From contig NC_053049.1 in NCBI RefSeq assembly GCF_003473485.1, positions 29,719,292 through 29,783,291 of the forward strand: DNA of 64,000 nucleotides, written 5' to 3'. Below the pieces are notes generated by a model, which worked only from the letters and a program-made list of their open reading frames with translations, was not told the DNA's origin and made no database searches. A program made the translations under genes and the position numbers. Below, in pieces: positions 33,796 through 46,420 of this stretch. The first letter of the stretch is position 1. Every line of letters starts with the position of its first letter. This DNA is from Medicago truncatula (Eukaryota > Streptophyta > Magnoliopsida > Fabales > Fabaceae).

Positions 33796-34466
33796 GATTG
33801 AATTTCCACAGCTGCGCGGATTATCATTATTGCAATTCTATTATTTCTATATTTCTTGATTTATCTTTTTTTCTTTTACTAGAAAACAGAAAGACAGACA
33901 TGTTAGTGTATGTATTTACGCCATTTCTAATAGTTCTTTTAATTCCTACAAAAAAATCTGCAGCAGTTTTATTACATGTTAAAGCCAAATTTGTTTAATT
34001 ATCATTAAATTCTTCGTTTTTAAACAATTTTTTACAGACGTATAAGAACATTATAAAAAGTTTGACCACAAAAAAGTAAGTTGAAATTTTGATTTTTAGG
34101 TCCAGATTTTAGTTACTTTTATTTTAAACTTTTGTCTTTTTTAAAAAAAAAAATTATATAATTCTTCTCAATGTCAAAATTAAATTAAACTTTAGTAAGT
34201 ACACTTTTTATGATGTTCTAAACATGTCTGCAAAAATCCAAGAGTGTTTAGATGAGATGGCATGGGCAGGGTCGGCCCTAGGCATAGTCTAGAGGTGTGA
34301 CGACCTAGGACCCAGCCCTGTAGGAGGCCCAAAAAAATTGAAGCGAGGGCATGTATATAGTAAGGATGCATTTTATGCGCGTGTATATAGTAAAACGTAT
34401 AAAAATGCCCCAACAAACTTAAGCCCAACAGATCTTCTCTTTTTATTCTCAAAACTATATCAAATG
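33796..34466. other. Gene-free stretch with a repeat edge
   Basis: No gene is seen. Near 34268-34325 the text GGGTCGGCCCTAGGCATAG followed by GACCTAGGACCC resembles a common plant hAT-type repeat end, but a partner end was not found. Confidence 0.4.
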
Positions 34467-35750
34467 CCTTCGAAAATTGGTCTTCTCCCATAAAAAATTA
34501 CTCACTCCCATACAAACTGACAAAAATACCCCAGCGTGATTTAAGTCACGCGTGTTAAATTCAATGTGACTTAAGTCACGTTGAGTACACACTCGTGATT
34601 TATCTGAATTACACGATTTTAACAACATAATCACACGTAATCGATCGAAACAACATTGAATGTCATTAATCAAGTCATTAATGACCCGCCATCTTTACAC
34701 ACTCATAATTGATCTGAATTACACCATTTTAACAACATAATCACACGTAATCAATCGAAATTTCATAAATTCGTGACTAAAATCACATAATCACACATAA
34801 ACGATCCAAATTAATCAAGCATAATGAATTAATCACACTTAATGACACATAAATGATCCAAATTACACAAATTCATCATTAAATACACAAAATCACATAA
34901 TCACGCATAAACGATCCAAATTACACTAATTCGTCGCTAAATACACAATCCACAAATTCATTAAAATGTAACATTGCGAACACAAAGTCAAACACATTAC
35001 ACTACTACACGTTAAATATTAGACTTTAATGGATCGAACATAAAGACGTAAAATGTTATTTTCAACCATTAACCTAAACGTGTAACAAAAAGGTCATTAA
35101 CCATTATACGTTATTTTCAACCATTCGTCGGAAGCTTCAATTAAGGCCGGTTTCGGCTCAACGTCATCATCCACCATATTTACAGCCATCACTATGTGTA
35201 TTGAATGACAAAATAACAAGGAAAAATAATATAAATAATTTGTGCAACAAGCTAACAAAGAAAAAAATTGGCGCGAAATTTGAAAATTGGGCATTACACC
35301 TGTGTGATTTAAATCACGCGGGCTTTACACCTGCTTGAGTTAACTCACGTTGGCCCAGTGTGAGTTAACTCATGTTCATCCTGCTTCCCAGACTGACGAA
35401 CAAGCCTCAAAAACCAGCAAAATTAAATGAGTTAAGATGATACATTACCTGATTTTTTATGATTGATGGGCGTGGAAATTTGCTTCCTGACGATTAGCAA
35501 TGATTTGAAATGAAGATTTTAACCCAAAAAATTGCATTTTTTAGCTTTTTGGAGTTGAAGAGGGAAAGAAAGTGGTTGTTGGAGTTGGGATTGATGGGTT
35601 TTGTACCAAATCAGTACATCCATCCCACGTGAGTTAAGTCAAGCTGAGTTTACTACATGCTTGGGTTAACTCGCGCTGAAGTCACGTGGGGTACATTCAT
35701 ACATTCAGTTGGGAGTGAGTGCTTTTAATGGGAGAAGAGCACTTTTCAAA
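34467..35750. mobile_element. Foldback element rich in GTTAAC/TTAAGTCAC palindromes, copy 1
   Basis: The ends are inverted: left TCTTCTCCCAT-A6-TTACTCACTCCCA and right TGGGAGTGAGTGC...ATGGGAGAAGA. Inside both ends are repeated palindromic boxes such as GTGACTTAAGTCACG, GTGATTTAAGTCACGC, TGAGTTAACTCACG and GTGAGTTAACTCA. The middle (34580-35000) repeats AATCACACGTAATCGATC- and AAACGATCCAAATTA-like words several times. A small minus-strand frame near 35097-35200 (ending VEPKPALIEASDEWLKITYNG) may be a captured or degraded coding scrap. No target duplication was settled, so limits are approximate. Confidence 0.7.
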
Positions 35751-36335
35751 GCCCTCAAACATTAAAAGACTCAAGACCAATTGATCTTCAACTTTTTTTT
35801 TTGGAATTTCTTTTTTCACCCTACTCATTCTCAAGCTCCTTCAAATTGATCATTTTTTCTGTTTGGAATTTTTAATTCAAAACTTATTTGTTGTATTTGG
35901 ATTTTATAATTTGATTAACTAGTTTTTTAAAATAGTGACATAAATTACTAAAATGACATAAATGAAAATGAAAATTTAAATAGATATAATAAAAATTGTG
36001 AAGAATTGAACACATTTTATTATTTGATCAAGAATTCATCATATTTTTAAATTAACATAATATTTATTACAGCAAATTATTTGATAAAGAATTCATTAGA
36101 ATCAACTATTTTTTACTGTTTATATGGCAATTACTTTTGTGAAAAATAGATACGATGAATCGAAAACATTTGAAATGATTTAGCATTTCAAAATGCTCGA
36201 AGAAACCACAGTCTTATGACTTCGCAATAAAAATTGTATTTTTTTAGTTGATATTTTGTAAAATAGTTGTAGATTCTCATTGGTGATCTATATATCCTTG
36301 TTTTATCAGACTGCTTTTTTTTTTTAGATACGTTT

Positions 36336-36947
36336 AGGGCTCCTAATGAACCGAATCAACTCGATTAGAGTTCGTAATTAGATTCGATAATTGATTCGTC
36401 GAACTTGGTTCATGAACCAAATGAGTCGAACTTGAGCTGAAAATTAAGTTCGTCAACTAATTGAGTTGAACTTGAGTTATATGTAATTCGATTCATTTGG
36501 TTCACGGGATGACTCGATTATATATATATAACACCTAAAAAATATTTTTAAATTTATATATAATTGATCTTACGCAGCAATTAGATAATTATATATATAA
36601 TACTTTAAAAACTAAGACAAACACTTAGCAATAATAGGATAAAAATGAGTCAAAAATTGGTATAAATTCCAATATATTTTGATGTGTCAAAAATTTAAAT
36701 TCTTTGACTTTTGAGTTACGTGGTTCAAGTGGCTTTACTCATTTCCATATCTAAAGTTACGTCCTTTGAATAAATGAATTGAACCTAATGAGCCAAAGCA
36801 AATTGTTCCTGATCTTTAAATGAGCCGAACTTGAGCTAAAAAAAAGTTCGTGTCAAACAAGAATCGAGGTTCGAACCGAGGCAATTCTTAACGAGTCGAG
36901 TCGAGCTCAGACAAGTTCGATTCGACTCGACTCATTTCCAGCCCTAG
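36336..36947. mobile_element. Probable hAT-type repeat with TAGGGCT ends
   Basis: The left edge TAGGGCTCCTAATGAACCGA and the complement of the right edge (TAGGGCTGGAAATGAGTCGA) make short inverted ends. The flanks repeat GAACTTGAGCT, AGTTCGTC and ACTCGA words many times. A related start occurs at 56217. No 8-bp target duplication was confirmed. Confidence 0.5.
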
Positions 36948-38985
36948 ATCATATGTTTGATGTCTACATATCGTTTTAGTAATTAGTTTTGTTGGGTTTG
37001 GTTTGGCACCCCAACTTTTTTTGTTGTTCTTTTTTACTAATAATACATAGGATGACATGCATTTGACACACAATGTTTTGCGATATTAGCATAGTTGGAA
37101 TTTCAAAACATGGTATTATGATAACTTGGGATATCAACATAGTTTAGATAGAAACTACCATAATTAATATATGTCTCATTCATTGTTTATCATAAGGAAA
37201 AAAAATCGTGTGTCAAATTCTAAGGATACCATTTTAACACATGATTTTAAATTATAAGATTTTACCATTTTTTAGTCTGTCGCTAAAGGACAAATTTCCA
37301 TAGATAAATATCTCGAGGACATTGATCGACGGCTCAACGACTACATATTTTTCATCTTTACCTACGGACAAAACCGTGGATAATTCTAAGTATACAATTT
37401 TAAAAATATTAAGGACTTCTACCTATGGTTGTGGTTGTCAATAAAACTTATCATTGTTTTATTTTTGTTATATTTTCTTTTCTACTATATATTCTAAAAA
37501 TGAACAATACATAAAATTATCACTAAAATTAATTTAATACAATAAAATATTATGATCAATATCATTGGAATTTGAAATTAATTACTATATATTATATATT
37601 ATATCATTCACTAGACTTAACTAGAATAATTTTCTTTAACTATTAACTATATATTATATCATTCACCCATATCAATACTCACAGAAATACTCACATAAAT
37701 CAAAATCTATATATACATCATTGCTCATTTAATTTACGGTAACAAAATTTGAATCACACTATTCATAATAGTTTATCGGACAAAATGACATACTATCAAG
37801 TTACAACTTACAATCAGTTCTACAATAAGTTCATACGTAAAAAAACTTACAATCACTTCTACAACTGGACATAATAAATCTGATTTTAACTTCTAATTTG
37901 TAGATCTAGCGAGTGCACCAAAGCTATTACCAACATCAACAAAAGTTGGAAGTCCACCAGTTGTCAAGCCATGTCAACAAGCTAGTAAAATAATCTTATA
38001 AGCCCGCGAGAAAGAATTGTTACAAACAAGATCAACGATGTGTGGTTCAATGACTTGATGATATGTTGCACCTAGCGGGAGATATTCAAGTCACTTGATG
38101 ATGTTGATATTACTCGAATATTCACCGCAAAGATGTCTCAGAAAGGACATTTACCTCCTAATTTTATTTAGTACACTATTGGCAAGTTATGTTTCATCTC
38201 TCTTATTTCAAATTGTATTTTTGCTAACAAAATAACGAGCATTTTTTATTTTAATTTATGACTATTTATATATTATGTCATATGTGAATTTGGGTTAAAA
38301 TTTTACCTAGACTCTATAAAATTTCTGGTTCCATTACTGTCCAGATTTTCAATGTTTTTATGTGTACACATCTTTCCACGCAACCTCTTATTTATCACTC
38401 TAGTGCAAAATTAAGAAAAAGAAATGTAAATGTGTAACTTGTTAGACAATATAAGAGGCTCCTCTCTTGGTAATTGATATAAAGAAGAGAAAAAGGACAA
38501 GAGAAAAGTGTTGTTATTTTCAATTTGTTTTCCTTGACAAAGTCATCTTCTAAATAAATAAAAAAGTTGACTTGTGTGTGAATTGTGAAGTCGTCGTGGC
38601 ATGTCATTGTCCAATTCTGATCAGATTAAATTTTGTTAATAAATTGGACCAATGTCACTGATAGTATTCAATGCGTTCCCACTGCTTTTTTGTTAAGAAG
38701 ATGCCGATCATATTCCACGAATCTGCGATGCAATTGCTAATTCGTACTATGCTACTATGTTGACGTAGACCAAGTTACTCAAGAAACACAATTTGTTGTT
38801 TAGTAGAATTCATTAATTTTTTGAACTTATTACTAGTATCATTTACCAGTAGAGGATTTCTTTTAGAAAAATTAAGATTTTAGTTTTATTTATTTATTTT
38901 AATATTATTATTATACTTGAAATTATGTTTTCAATGGTAAATAAGAAAAGAAATACATATTCCATCTCTCTACATAGAACCAAAG
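36948..38985. other. Gene-free stretch
   Basis: No gene is supported. Bases 37270-37400 contain words such as ACCTACGGACAAAACCGTGG that resemble subterminal repeats of CACTA elements, without identifiable ends. The rest is AT-rich. Confidence 0.45.
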
Positions 38986-39007
38986 GTATATGATAGGATC
39001 GAGTGTC

Positions 39008-39098
39008 CTCGTGAGCTTAGCTCAGTTGGTAAGAACAATTCATAATATATGCAAGGTCTGAAGTTCAAACACCGTCACCACAAAAAAAAAAAAAAAAA
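39008..39098 (+). mobile_element. tRNA-derived SINE with 22-bp target duplication
   Basis: The 91-bp element starts CTCGTGAGCTTAGCTCAGTT (A box TAGCTCAGTTGG), has a degenerate B box (AAGGTCTGAAGTTCAAAC) and ends in 17 A residues. It is flanked by 22-bp direct repeats, GTATATGATAGGAT-C/G-GAGTGTC, at 38986-39007 and 39099-39120 with a single mismatch. These are hallmarks of LINE-mediated insertion, and the intact duplication suggests a fairly recent event. Confidence 0.92.
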
Positions 39099-39120
39099 GT
39101 ATATGATAGGATGGAGTGTC

Positions 39121-40052
39121 ATGATTGACTTGTCATTTTTTACTAGTTCATTCAACATTGAATTAAGACTCTTATAAAACCCAATAATAATAGTATGATC
39201 CGATTTATGTCATCATGTCTTAAATCTTTTATCCGAAGATCTAGTAAGTGTGTAATTCATTTGATAGAGAAATTGTGATATGTATGAATCGGAATTCGAA
39301 TTTTAAATTTCTCATCTATTCATCGAAAGTGGATTTTTAGTCACTAAGTGGCCTTAAAGTCTCTTTCTTGGACCATCAAACATGTTCTAAAAGGATAACT
39401 ATAAATATTGGTGAAGATGTTTCAATTATTAAAATTTAAGATGAGAGGATGGTGCCTTAACCTAAGAAGTGAAAGACCTTCGAACTCAACGAGCGTTTAC
39501 ATATGTATTTACATTTACATTTCTTCAAAAGTACCAGCAAAACTTAAACCCAAAACAACAATGTATTTTTTTTTTACATTTACATTTTTTTTTTAACCCA
39601 AAACAACAATGTATTTAAGATATGTCCTTTTCCCCTAAATCGTACCTTTGAAGTTTTGTTTCAATTATTTTTCATAACAAAATTATAATTTGAAAACATA
39701 TTATATAGATACAAAAATTAAAATTTAGATAAGTTTAAGCGAAATAGATATACTATAAAACTAAAAGAAATTTATAAATTGGTAAGAACAAATTTATATA
39801 TAGCTTTTTTCCGATTCAATTTGATACTCCAAGTCATTAACATTTGTTAAACTTTAGTTGTAAAAGGTCAAGCATAGCAATATTATGTAATTTTACTTTT
39901 GCATGATAATATTAAATTTTAGAAAATACTATCGTGCTAATAAAAGACAATTTTATATAGTCCCATGAGAGTGGAGTAGTAAGTATTCTTATCCTAATTC
40001 AGTCTCGCGAAATGGTTGGAACTTGGTGCAACATGTTCATCAACTACTTAAA
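39121..40052. other. Gene-free stretch
   Basis: No gene is seen. A direct repeat of AACCCAAAACAACAATGTATTT lies at about 39547-39568 and 39595-39616, each beside T-rich DNA. The rest is AT-rich. Confidence 0.45.
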
Positions 40053-40838
40053 CTTGAGAAAATTGCTTACACCTACATGAACCGACGAAAATAACTTTAA
40101 CGTAAATTAACTCACGTTCAATATACTTAATATGAGGTAACTCACGCTCATGTTAGATATGTGTGAATTAATGCACGCCGAACTCCAACGTAGATTAACT
40201 CAAGTTGGATTGGATTGCATTCAAACATCTATTATATAAATGCAACATCCTTTGTTATGCTTTGGTGCCAAACAAACACATTGAAGTAATTTCTAATTTC
40301 TAAATGGTTACATCTATAATTGACTTGATACAACAAATTAAGACAACAAATACTTTTACTACTTTTGATACAACAATTTATCTTTTACCTATAATAACCT
40401 TAATAATTTAATACTTCATTCCATATATTTCTCTCTCAGCAATAAATATATAAAGGTAATATAGGTAAAATCACATTTAATGATAAATTGAACTTTGAAA
40501 ACAACAATTAATTGGAAACAAATTTTGTATACAAAAGTGACAATTATAAAGGAACGGAGGGAGTAGTTTTCAACAATAGTATAGAACACGTGAAATTAAT
40601 TGTCCATATATGATGGACCACTAACTTATACGTGTCGATTTTGGTCATGGTTGGTAAGTTTTGATTGTGTTGATAATGTGAAAGGACCGATGAGAAGGAT
40701 GTTGCATTTATGATATAGATAGATCTAACCATTTAGAAATAAGAAATTAGAAATAACGTGAGTCAGCTTACATTGGAAGTATTTTGGTTGGTTTGTAAGA
40801 GTGAATAATTTTGTATGGGAGAAAAGCAATTTTTTAAG
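40053..40838. mobile_element. Foldback element rich in GTTAAC palindromes, copy 2
   Basis: The left side (GAGAAAATTGCTT...AACTCACG) and the complement of the right side (AAAAAATTGCTTTTCTCCCA...GACTCACG) are diverged inverted repeats. Inner arms also pair (TTTCTAAATGGTTACATC with its complement near 40730). Boxes such as ATTAACTCACGTT and GGTAACTCACGC relate it to the element at 34467-35750. A Stowaway-like end, GGAACGGAGGGAGTA, at 40551-40565 suggests a further insertion inside. Confidence 0.6.
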
Positions 40839-41468
40839 ATTAATTAGTTTAAAAGTGTTAGCATCACTCTCTTTTTAATATTTAGTCAAACTTTTTTTTT
40901 AATTGGGTGAAATATATGTGTGTTTCACCACTTTATGTGAATTTCATTTTTAAAATGCAGGATAAATGTTGATTTCATTCGATAAAATAGAGAGTTTGAG
41001 TAAGTGTTAAAAAAAGAGTGTTGTTAACGTTACTTTTGGTAAGTTATGCTTTGTCACTTGATGAAGTGAATGGTTGCTCATAAGGTTTAGCTAATATATT
41101 TACGCAGTGAATAGTAATTTGTTTCATTAAATATATAATAAGTAGTTATAATAGTTTATCAATATTTCAAAATTTCAATACAATCATTGTTTGCGCACCC
41201 GATTAATCAAAATAATTCATAACTTTAAAAATAGTCATTCAATTTTCACAATAACACTTTTTTGATAGTGATTGATATGACAAATAGACACTCATTGTCT
41301 TTTTCACATTTCTTAATGTGTTTATTTTGTGTGTTAATATTACCAAATTGTTGTTAGATAACTGTACTATTATGGTTCTTAAATAGGTGTCACTGCTCTA
41401 GTTAATATTTCCCTATCAAAAAATTGATGTGGGAGGTAATATGATTTTCTCTGCACGCTTTCCACTCC

Positions 41469-41476
41469 TATAAATA
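41469..41476 (+). promoter_or_regulatory. TATA box of nucleoredoxin copy A
   Basis: TATAAATA lies 83 bases before the start codon. The same box in nearly the same context (CTATAAATAAG-C/T-CGTC) occurs before copy B, so the promoter core was duplicated with the gene. Confidence 0.75.
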
Positions 41477-41551
41477 AGACGTCCTTGTTCGTCTAGTTGT
41501 GTTCTTCTTCTTGTTTTGTGTCGTTAGTCACTCACTCACTCTCCAACAGCT

Positions 41552-43816
41552 ATGGCGGATTCTGTTGCTGATGTCACTCACAACGTTCACTCTATTCTCT
41601 CTTCTTCCGATAGAGACTTTCTTCTTCGAAACACCGGCGATCAGGTACTTCCATTCCACCGTAACTCCATTTCTTCTCTTTTCCTTTTTTTGTTGAGTTT
41701 TATGAAATTATTATGAGACTAATGTGATCAAATATTTTTTAATTTGATGAGTCATAATTTTAGTACTTTCTTGATTCAAACAAACCTCTACAATTTGTGG
41801 CGATTCATTTTGTTTAAGTGAAATTATTACATTGACCAGAGTTGACTAAGTTTTCCAGTGGTTTATTCTAGTGTTTTTCTTATTGGACATTGTGGTTTAT
41901 GACAGTTATTTGAAGTGGTGGTTTTATTTGTACTTATACCGATGGAATATTGTGGTGCTATTTCTTATATTTTGAAATTCACAGGTTAAAATTGATAGCT
42001 TGAAGGGAAAGAAACTTGGTTTCTATTTTTCAGCATCATGGTGTGGTCCGTGTCGAGGATTCACTCCAAAGTTGGTGGAGGTGTACGATGAACTCTCTCC
42101 AAATGGTGAATTTGAGGTTGTTTTTGTCTCAGCCGATAAAGATGATGAGGCTTTTAAGAGCTACTTTTCCAAGATGCCATGGCTAGCTATCCCATTTTCT
42201 GATTCAGAGACACGCGGTCGCCTTGATGAATTGTTTCATGTCAACGGAATTCCTCATCTTGCATTGCTTGATGAAGCTGGAAAAGTTATTACTGAAGATG
42301 GAGTTGACATTATCCGTGTTTATGGAGCTGAAGCATACCCTTTCACATCAAAAAGGGTTCAAGAGTTGAAAGATATAGAAGAGGAAGCTAAGAGGAACCA
42401 GTCCTTGAGATCGATATTGGCCTCTCGTTCCCGTGACTTTCTGATATCATCCGATGGAAATGAAGTAAGCTACTAACTTTACTCTGTATCATGTAGTAGG
42501 TTCCTTTTGTTATTATCTGGTTGTTTTGGTTCATTTACCAATCTGACTTTTCCTTTCATGTGCACAACAGATACCTATCTCTGAGCTTGAGGGAAAGACA
42601 GTTGGTTTGCATTTCTGTGCGACTTCATACAGAGCATGCACGCTATTTACTCAAAAGCTTAAGGAGGTTTACAAGAAGCTGAAGGAAAATGGGGAGAACT
42701 TTGAGGTCGTGTTTATACCTTTAGATGATGAGGAAGATGCATTCAAGAAAGAATTAGAAAGTGCGCCTTGGTTATCCTTGCCTCTCAAGGACAAAACCTG
42801 TGCGAAATTAATTCAGTACTTTGAGCTATCAGAACTCCCCACCTTGGTTATTATTGGGCCAGATGGGAAAACTCTTCATCCTAATGCCGCTGAGGCCATT
42901 GAGGATCATGGGGTTGATGCGTATCCATTCACTCCTGAAAAGTTTTCTGAACTCGATGAAATAGCAAAGGCCAAGGAGGCATCTCAAACACTTGAGTCCG
43001 TTTTGGTGTCTGGCGATCAAGATTTTGTCATTGACAAAGACGGGAAGAAGGTAATATATCTTACAAGATAAATTCACTCGATTTTGTTGAGTGACTCCCC
43101 CGTCATTTCCTTTTTTTAATTTGTTATTAATAAGTTAGCATTTATCTTCATTTCAGATTCCGGTATCAGAATTAGTGGGGAAAACTGTCCTCCTCTACTT
43201 CTCAGCCCACTGGTGTCCTCCATGCCGTGCGTTTCTTCCAAAACTCATTGAGGCATACCATAAGATTAAGGCACAAAACAATGATGCACTTGAAGTGGTT
43301 TTCATCTCAAGTGACAGGGATCAAGAATCGTTTAATGAATTCTTTGCGGGAATGCCATGGCTGGCACTTCCCTTTGGTGACACGAGAAAAGAATTCTTGA
43401 GTCGCAAATTCAAGGTATCTGGCATCCCCAAGCTCGTGGCGATTGGACCAAGTGGCCAGACTGTCACGAAAGAAGCTCGGGGTCTGGTTGGGCTTTATGG
43501 GGCAGATGCTTATCCTTTCACTGAAAAGAGAATAAAAGAAATAGAGGCACAAAAGGATGACATTGCAAAGGGGTGGCCTGAGAAGGTGACGCATGAAACA
43601 CATGAGCACGAGCTTGTATTGTCGCGCCGCAATGTTTATTGCTGCGATGGTTGCAAGGATGAGGGAGATACTTGGTCATACTTATGTGCAGAGTGTGACT
43701 TTGATCTCCATCCAAATTGTGCGCTGGGAGACAAAGGAAGCATAAATGGTGCCAAGGAAGAAGAGAAGCCCAAAGATGGATGGGTTTGTGATGGAGATGT
43801 CTGCACCAAAGCCTGA
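41552..43816 (+). CDS. NRX1: Nucleoredoxin 1-like, three thioredoxin domains plus DC1 zinc domain (copy A)
   Basis: Four exons, 41552-41644, 41985-42464, 42571-43050 and 43157-43816, encode 570 residues. Each of the three thioredoxin-like repeats occupies about one exon: domain 1 has the active site WCGPC, domain 2 has a degenerate SYRAC with a single Cys, and domain 3 has WCPPC. After domain 3 comes a DC1-type zinc domain ([20 protein letters not shown] ... [14 protein letters not shown]) and a tail ending [13 protein letters not shown]. Plant NRX1 reduces oxidised protein thiols, including those of H2O2-scavenging enzymes, in the cytosol and nucleus. All exon phases are zero. Size matches the known family (about 570-580). 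Copy B downstream is a close paralogue. Confidence 0.95.
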
Positions 43817-45395
43817 AATCTGCTTGTTTTATGTTGGTGATTACTGGTTTTAGTCATATGCTTGTGATGTTAGTTCTAATATGTCTTGTGAGTTGTATAA
43901 AATAATTTGAATCTTTGGATATTGTGATATGGATGATCATCTTTAATGTGTGATTTAATCTTGTGCATGAGTCACCCTGCCAAAAATTATGGTTATTCTC
44001 CTTCCTCTTACCTTTATTGTTATAGTCTTAGCTATTGCTTCCAAATGGGGAAGCTGGAAGCATTCGATTGATTGCTACTGCAACCATAGCTGCATAATAT
44101 TTGAAATTGAGATTGAAATTAAAAACCAAATTCGTCATAGTAGCAAAACTGTAATTATACCCACGTATGAAATTTAATATTGCGTATTAAATTATCTTTA
44201 GTAAGTTCTTTTCATCAAACACCACACACAAGAGAAAGTATCTATGAATAGAGAAGCATAAATGCAAAAACACCACACAGAGGAGAAAACTTCTATGAAT
44301 GGAGAAGCATAAACGCAAATGTATGCCTTTTCAATTCTCTCAATGTCAGCAATCACCTTCACTTTATGCTACCAATACATTAGAAGCTTATGTGCAAAGA
44401 GAACGCATAAGCACATTAAAAAGGGGTTCTTCACGCTTGTTATTATAGCCCCCCTACCCACCACCACCACCAAATAAAAAGAGAAATCAAAATAAAATTA
44501 TGATGATATTTCTTAAACCAAGAGGGCATGCAAGACATATATGTGGTAGCAATAGTGTGGGTTCAACTATCGTTATTAGCGTTAAGATCTCGTTGATAAT
44601 GATGATCTATATTCTAACTTTGGTGAGCCCCAACACATTTAATTTCCATAATAAAAAAACATAAGAACTACAAATTGGTGAGGGTGTACTTATTTTTGCA
44701 TTTTAAACATCATAAATTCATTTTTTTCGCACTTCAAACCTAAGCGGCCCTACCTTACTCATTTTCACAATACAAACTTCTCTTTAAACCTAAATTCTCT
44801 CAACTCAAACTCTTAGAAACTCCCCTTTCCATACTCACCAACAACGGCCTCTCAAGCGCCGCCACCACATCATCGTGAGACCTCTTCCTTCCTTCTCTCT
44901 TGTGTGATCTCACTCTCATTTCTTCTCTCTCGTGCTCTTTCAACATTCCTTCCTCATTGTATCAGCACGAGAGTAAACTAAACAAAGAACATCATTTTTT
45001 AAGGTGAGGGGGGTGGTGACTTATGCATTTTTTGTAGTCGTTATTTTGTTGCTCAATTTTGTGTTATTGTTGTTGCTCACTACATTATTTAAATAGTTCA
45101 TATTTCATTTTTGAGTTTTATAATCATTATACATATATCACAACCTTATATGACTCTAGACTTTCTCTTGAGGTGATTCTTGATATTGTTTTTCTATCAA
45201 TGTCGATGAAAATCAATTCAAAAATAAGATCACATGAAGGATTTGTAGAATTTAAGTATTAGTTATTGATGAATTGTTTGTTGGACTTTATTTTTGAATG
45301 GACCGTAATGTTCAATGACAGGTTTATGTACCCAACCATTTTATGTTCTCAACCATTTAACTATTCAAATGTTGTATCATTCGACGGTTATTAAA
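43817..45395. other. Nucleoredoxin A 3' flank, then gene-free DNA
   Basis: Bases 43817-44010 match the 3' flank of copy B (58812-58990) closely. After 44010 the match ends. No gene is seen from 44010 to 45395; direct repeats of ACACCACACA followed by GAGAA at about 44220 and 44270 form a local duplication. Confidence 0.6.
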
Positions 45396-45684
45396 GGGTT
45401 AATAGGTCTTTATCCCCTGTAATATAGGTCATTTTCGGTTTTCCCTCCTGTAAAATTTTTATTTTGATTCACCCCCTGTAAAATATTTTTTGTTTTGATT
45501 TACCCCCCTAATAGGCCAAACAAAAACGAAAATTTCTTGAAAAAAAAAATTTGGTTTTTGTTTGGCATATTAGGGGGGTAAATCAAAACAAAAATATTTT
45601 ACAGGGGGTGAATAAAAATAAAAATTTCACAGAGGGGAAAACCAGAAATGACATATATTACAAGGGATAAAGACCTATTAACCC
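45396..45684. mobile_element. Short Mutator-like MITE with perfect 9-bp target duplication
   Basis: GTTATTAAA flanks it at 45387-45395 and 45685-45693. The ends GGGTTAATAGGTCTTTA-CCC and complement match those of the 1565-bp element at 10406. The 289-bp body is one near-perfect hairpin centred near 45540. Confidence 0.9.
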
Positions 45685-46129
45685 GTTATTAAAATATAGT
45701 AAACCCTAAACAATAATGATAATGGCCATCCTCTCATCCCATAAATGTTCAAAATCCAAAACAAAAAAACATTTATTAATAATTTCAATTAGTTATATGT
45801 ACCCCAAATAATATTAAAACTAAAGTGTATATTTGTCATTTTTTATATGAACCTACACAAGCTTTATTCAAAAAAATAAACTCAACTTTTTTGTTTTGAA
45901 AAAATCAAACTAGCTCACTGAAACTGACATTGAGAGAATCGAATATGAGATCTTAAAAGAAACACGCTCTAAGGTCTCAAGTTAACCTAAGTGGATTTGT
46001 TCTTAAACTATTACCCACCCTCCTATATATTTTTTCTATAAAAATATAATCGATTAGTCCATAATCAAGAGATTAGCTTAATAAATTAAAAATAATCTTT
46101 GCTCAAAAAATTAAAAATAATCTTAACTA

Positions 46130-46420
46130 ATAAGAGAAAGAGTTATAGTTTACTTTAGAGATTATATTATTTTTTCTTTTAAGGAGGCCAAAATCTAAAA
46201 CTTCTCAAGAATGCCAAATTAATGCATTATTTTTAAAGAAGACCAAATTTTAAGAATTATATTACCAAATAAGAGAAAGAGTACTAATAGTTTATAGACC
46301 AGAATTAATGTATTATTTGTAAAAGTGACCAAATATTAAGAATTATCTTACCAAATAAGAGAAAAAGTAGTACTAGTTTATAGACCAAATTAATGTATTA
46401 TTTTTAAAGTAGACCAAATT
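46130..46420. repeat. Degenerate tandem repeat, about three units of 85-130 bp
   Basis: Three successive stretches share AATAAGAGAAA-GAGT, TAGTTTATAGACCA, AATTAATGTATTATTT and GACCAAAT words. The units have diverged and differ in length. No gene is present; 45694-46129 and 46421-46739 are likewise empty. Confidence 0.7.

Noticed and set aside
34268-34330. GGGTCGGCCCTAGG-type text considered as a complete transposon end
   Set aside because: No partner end or target duplication was found within the window.
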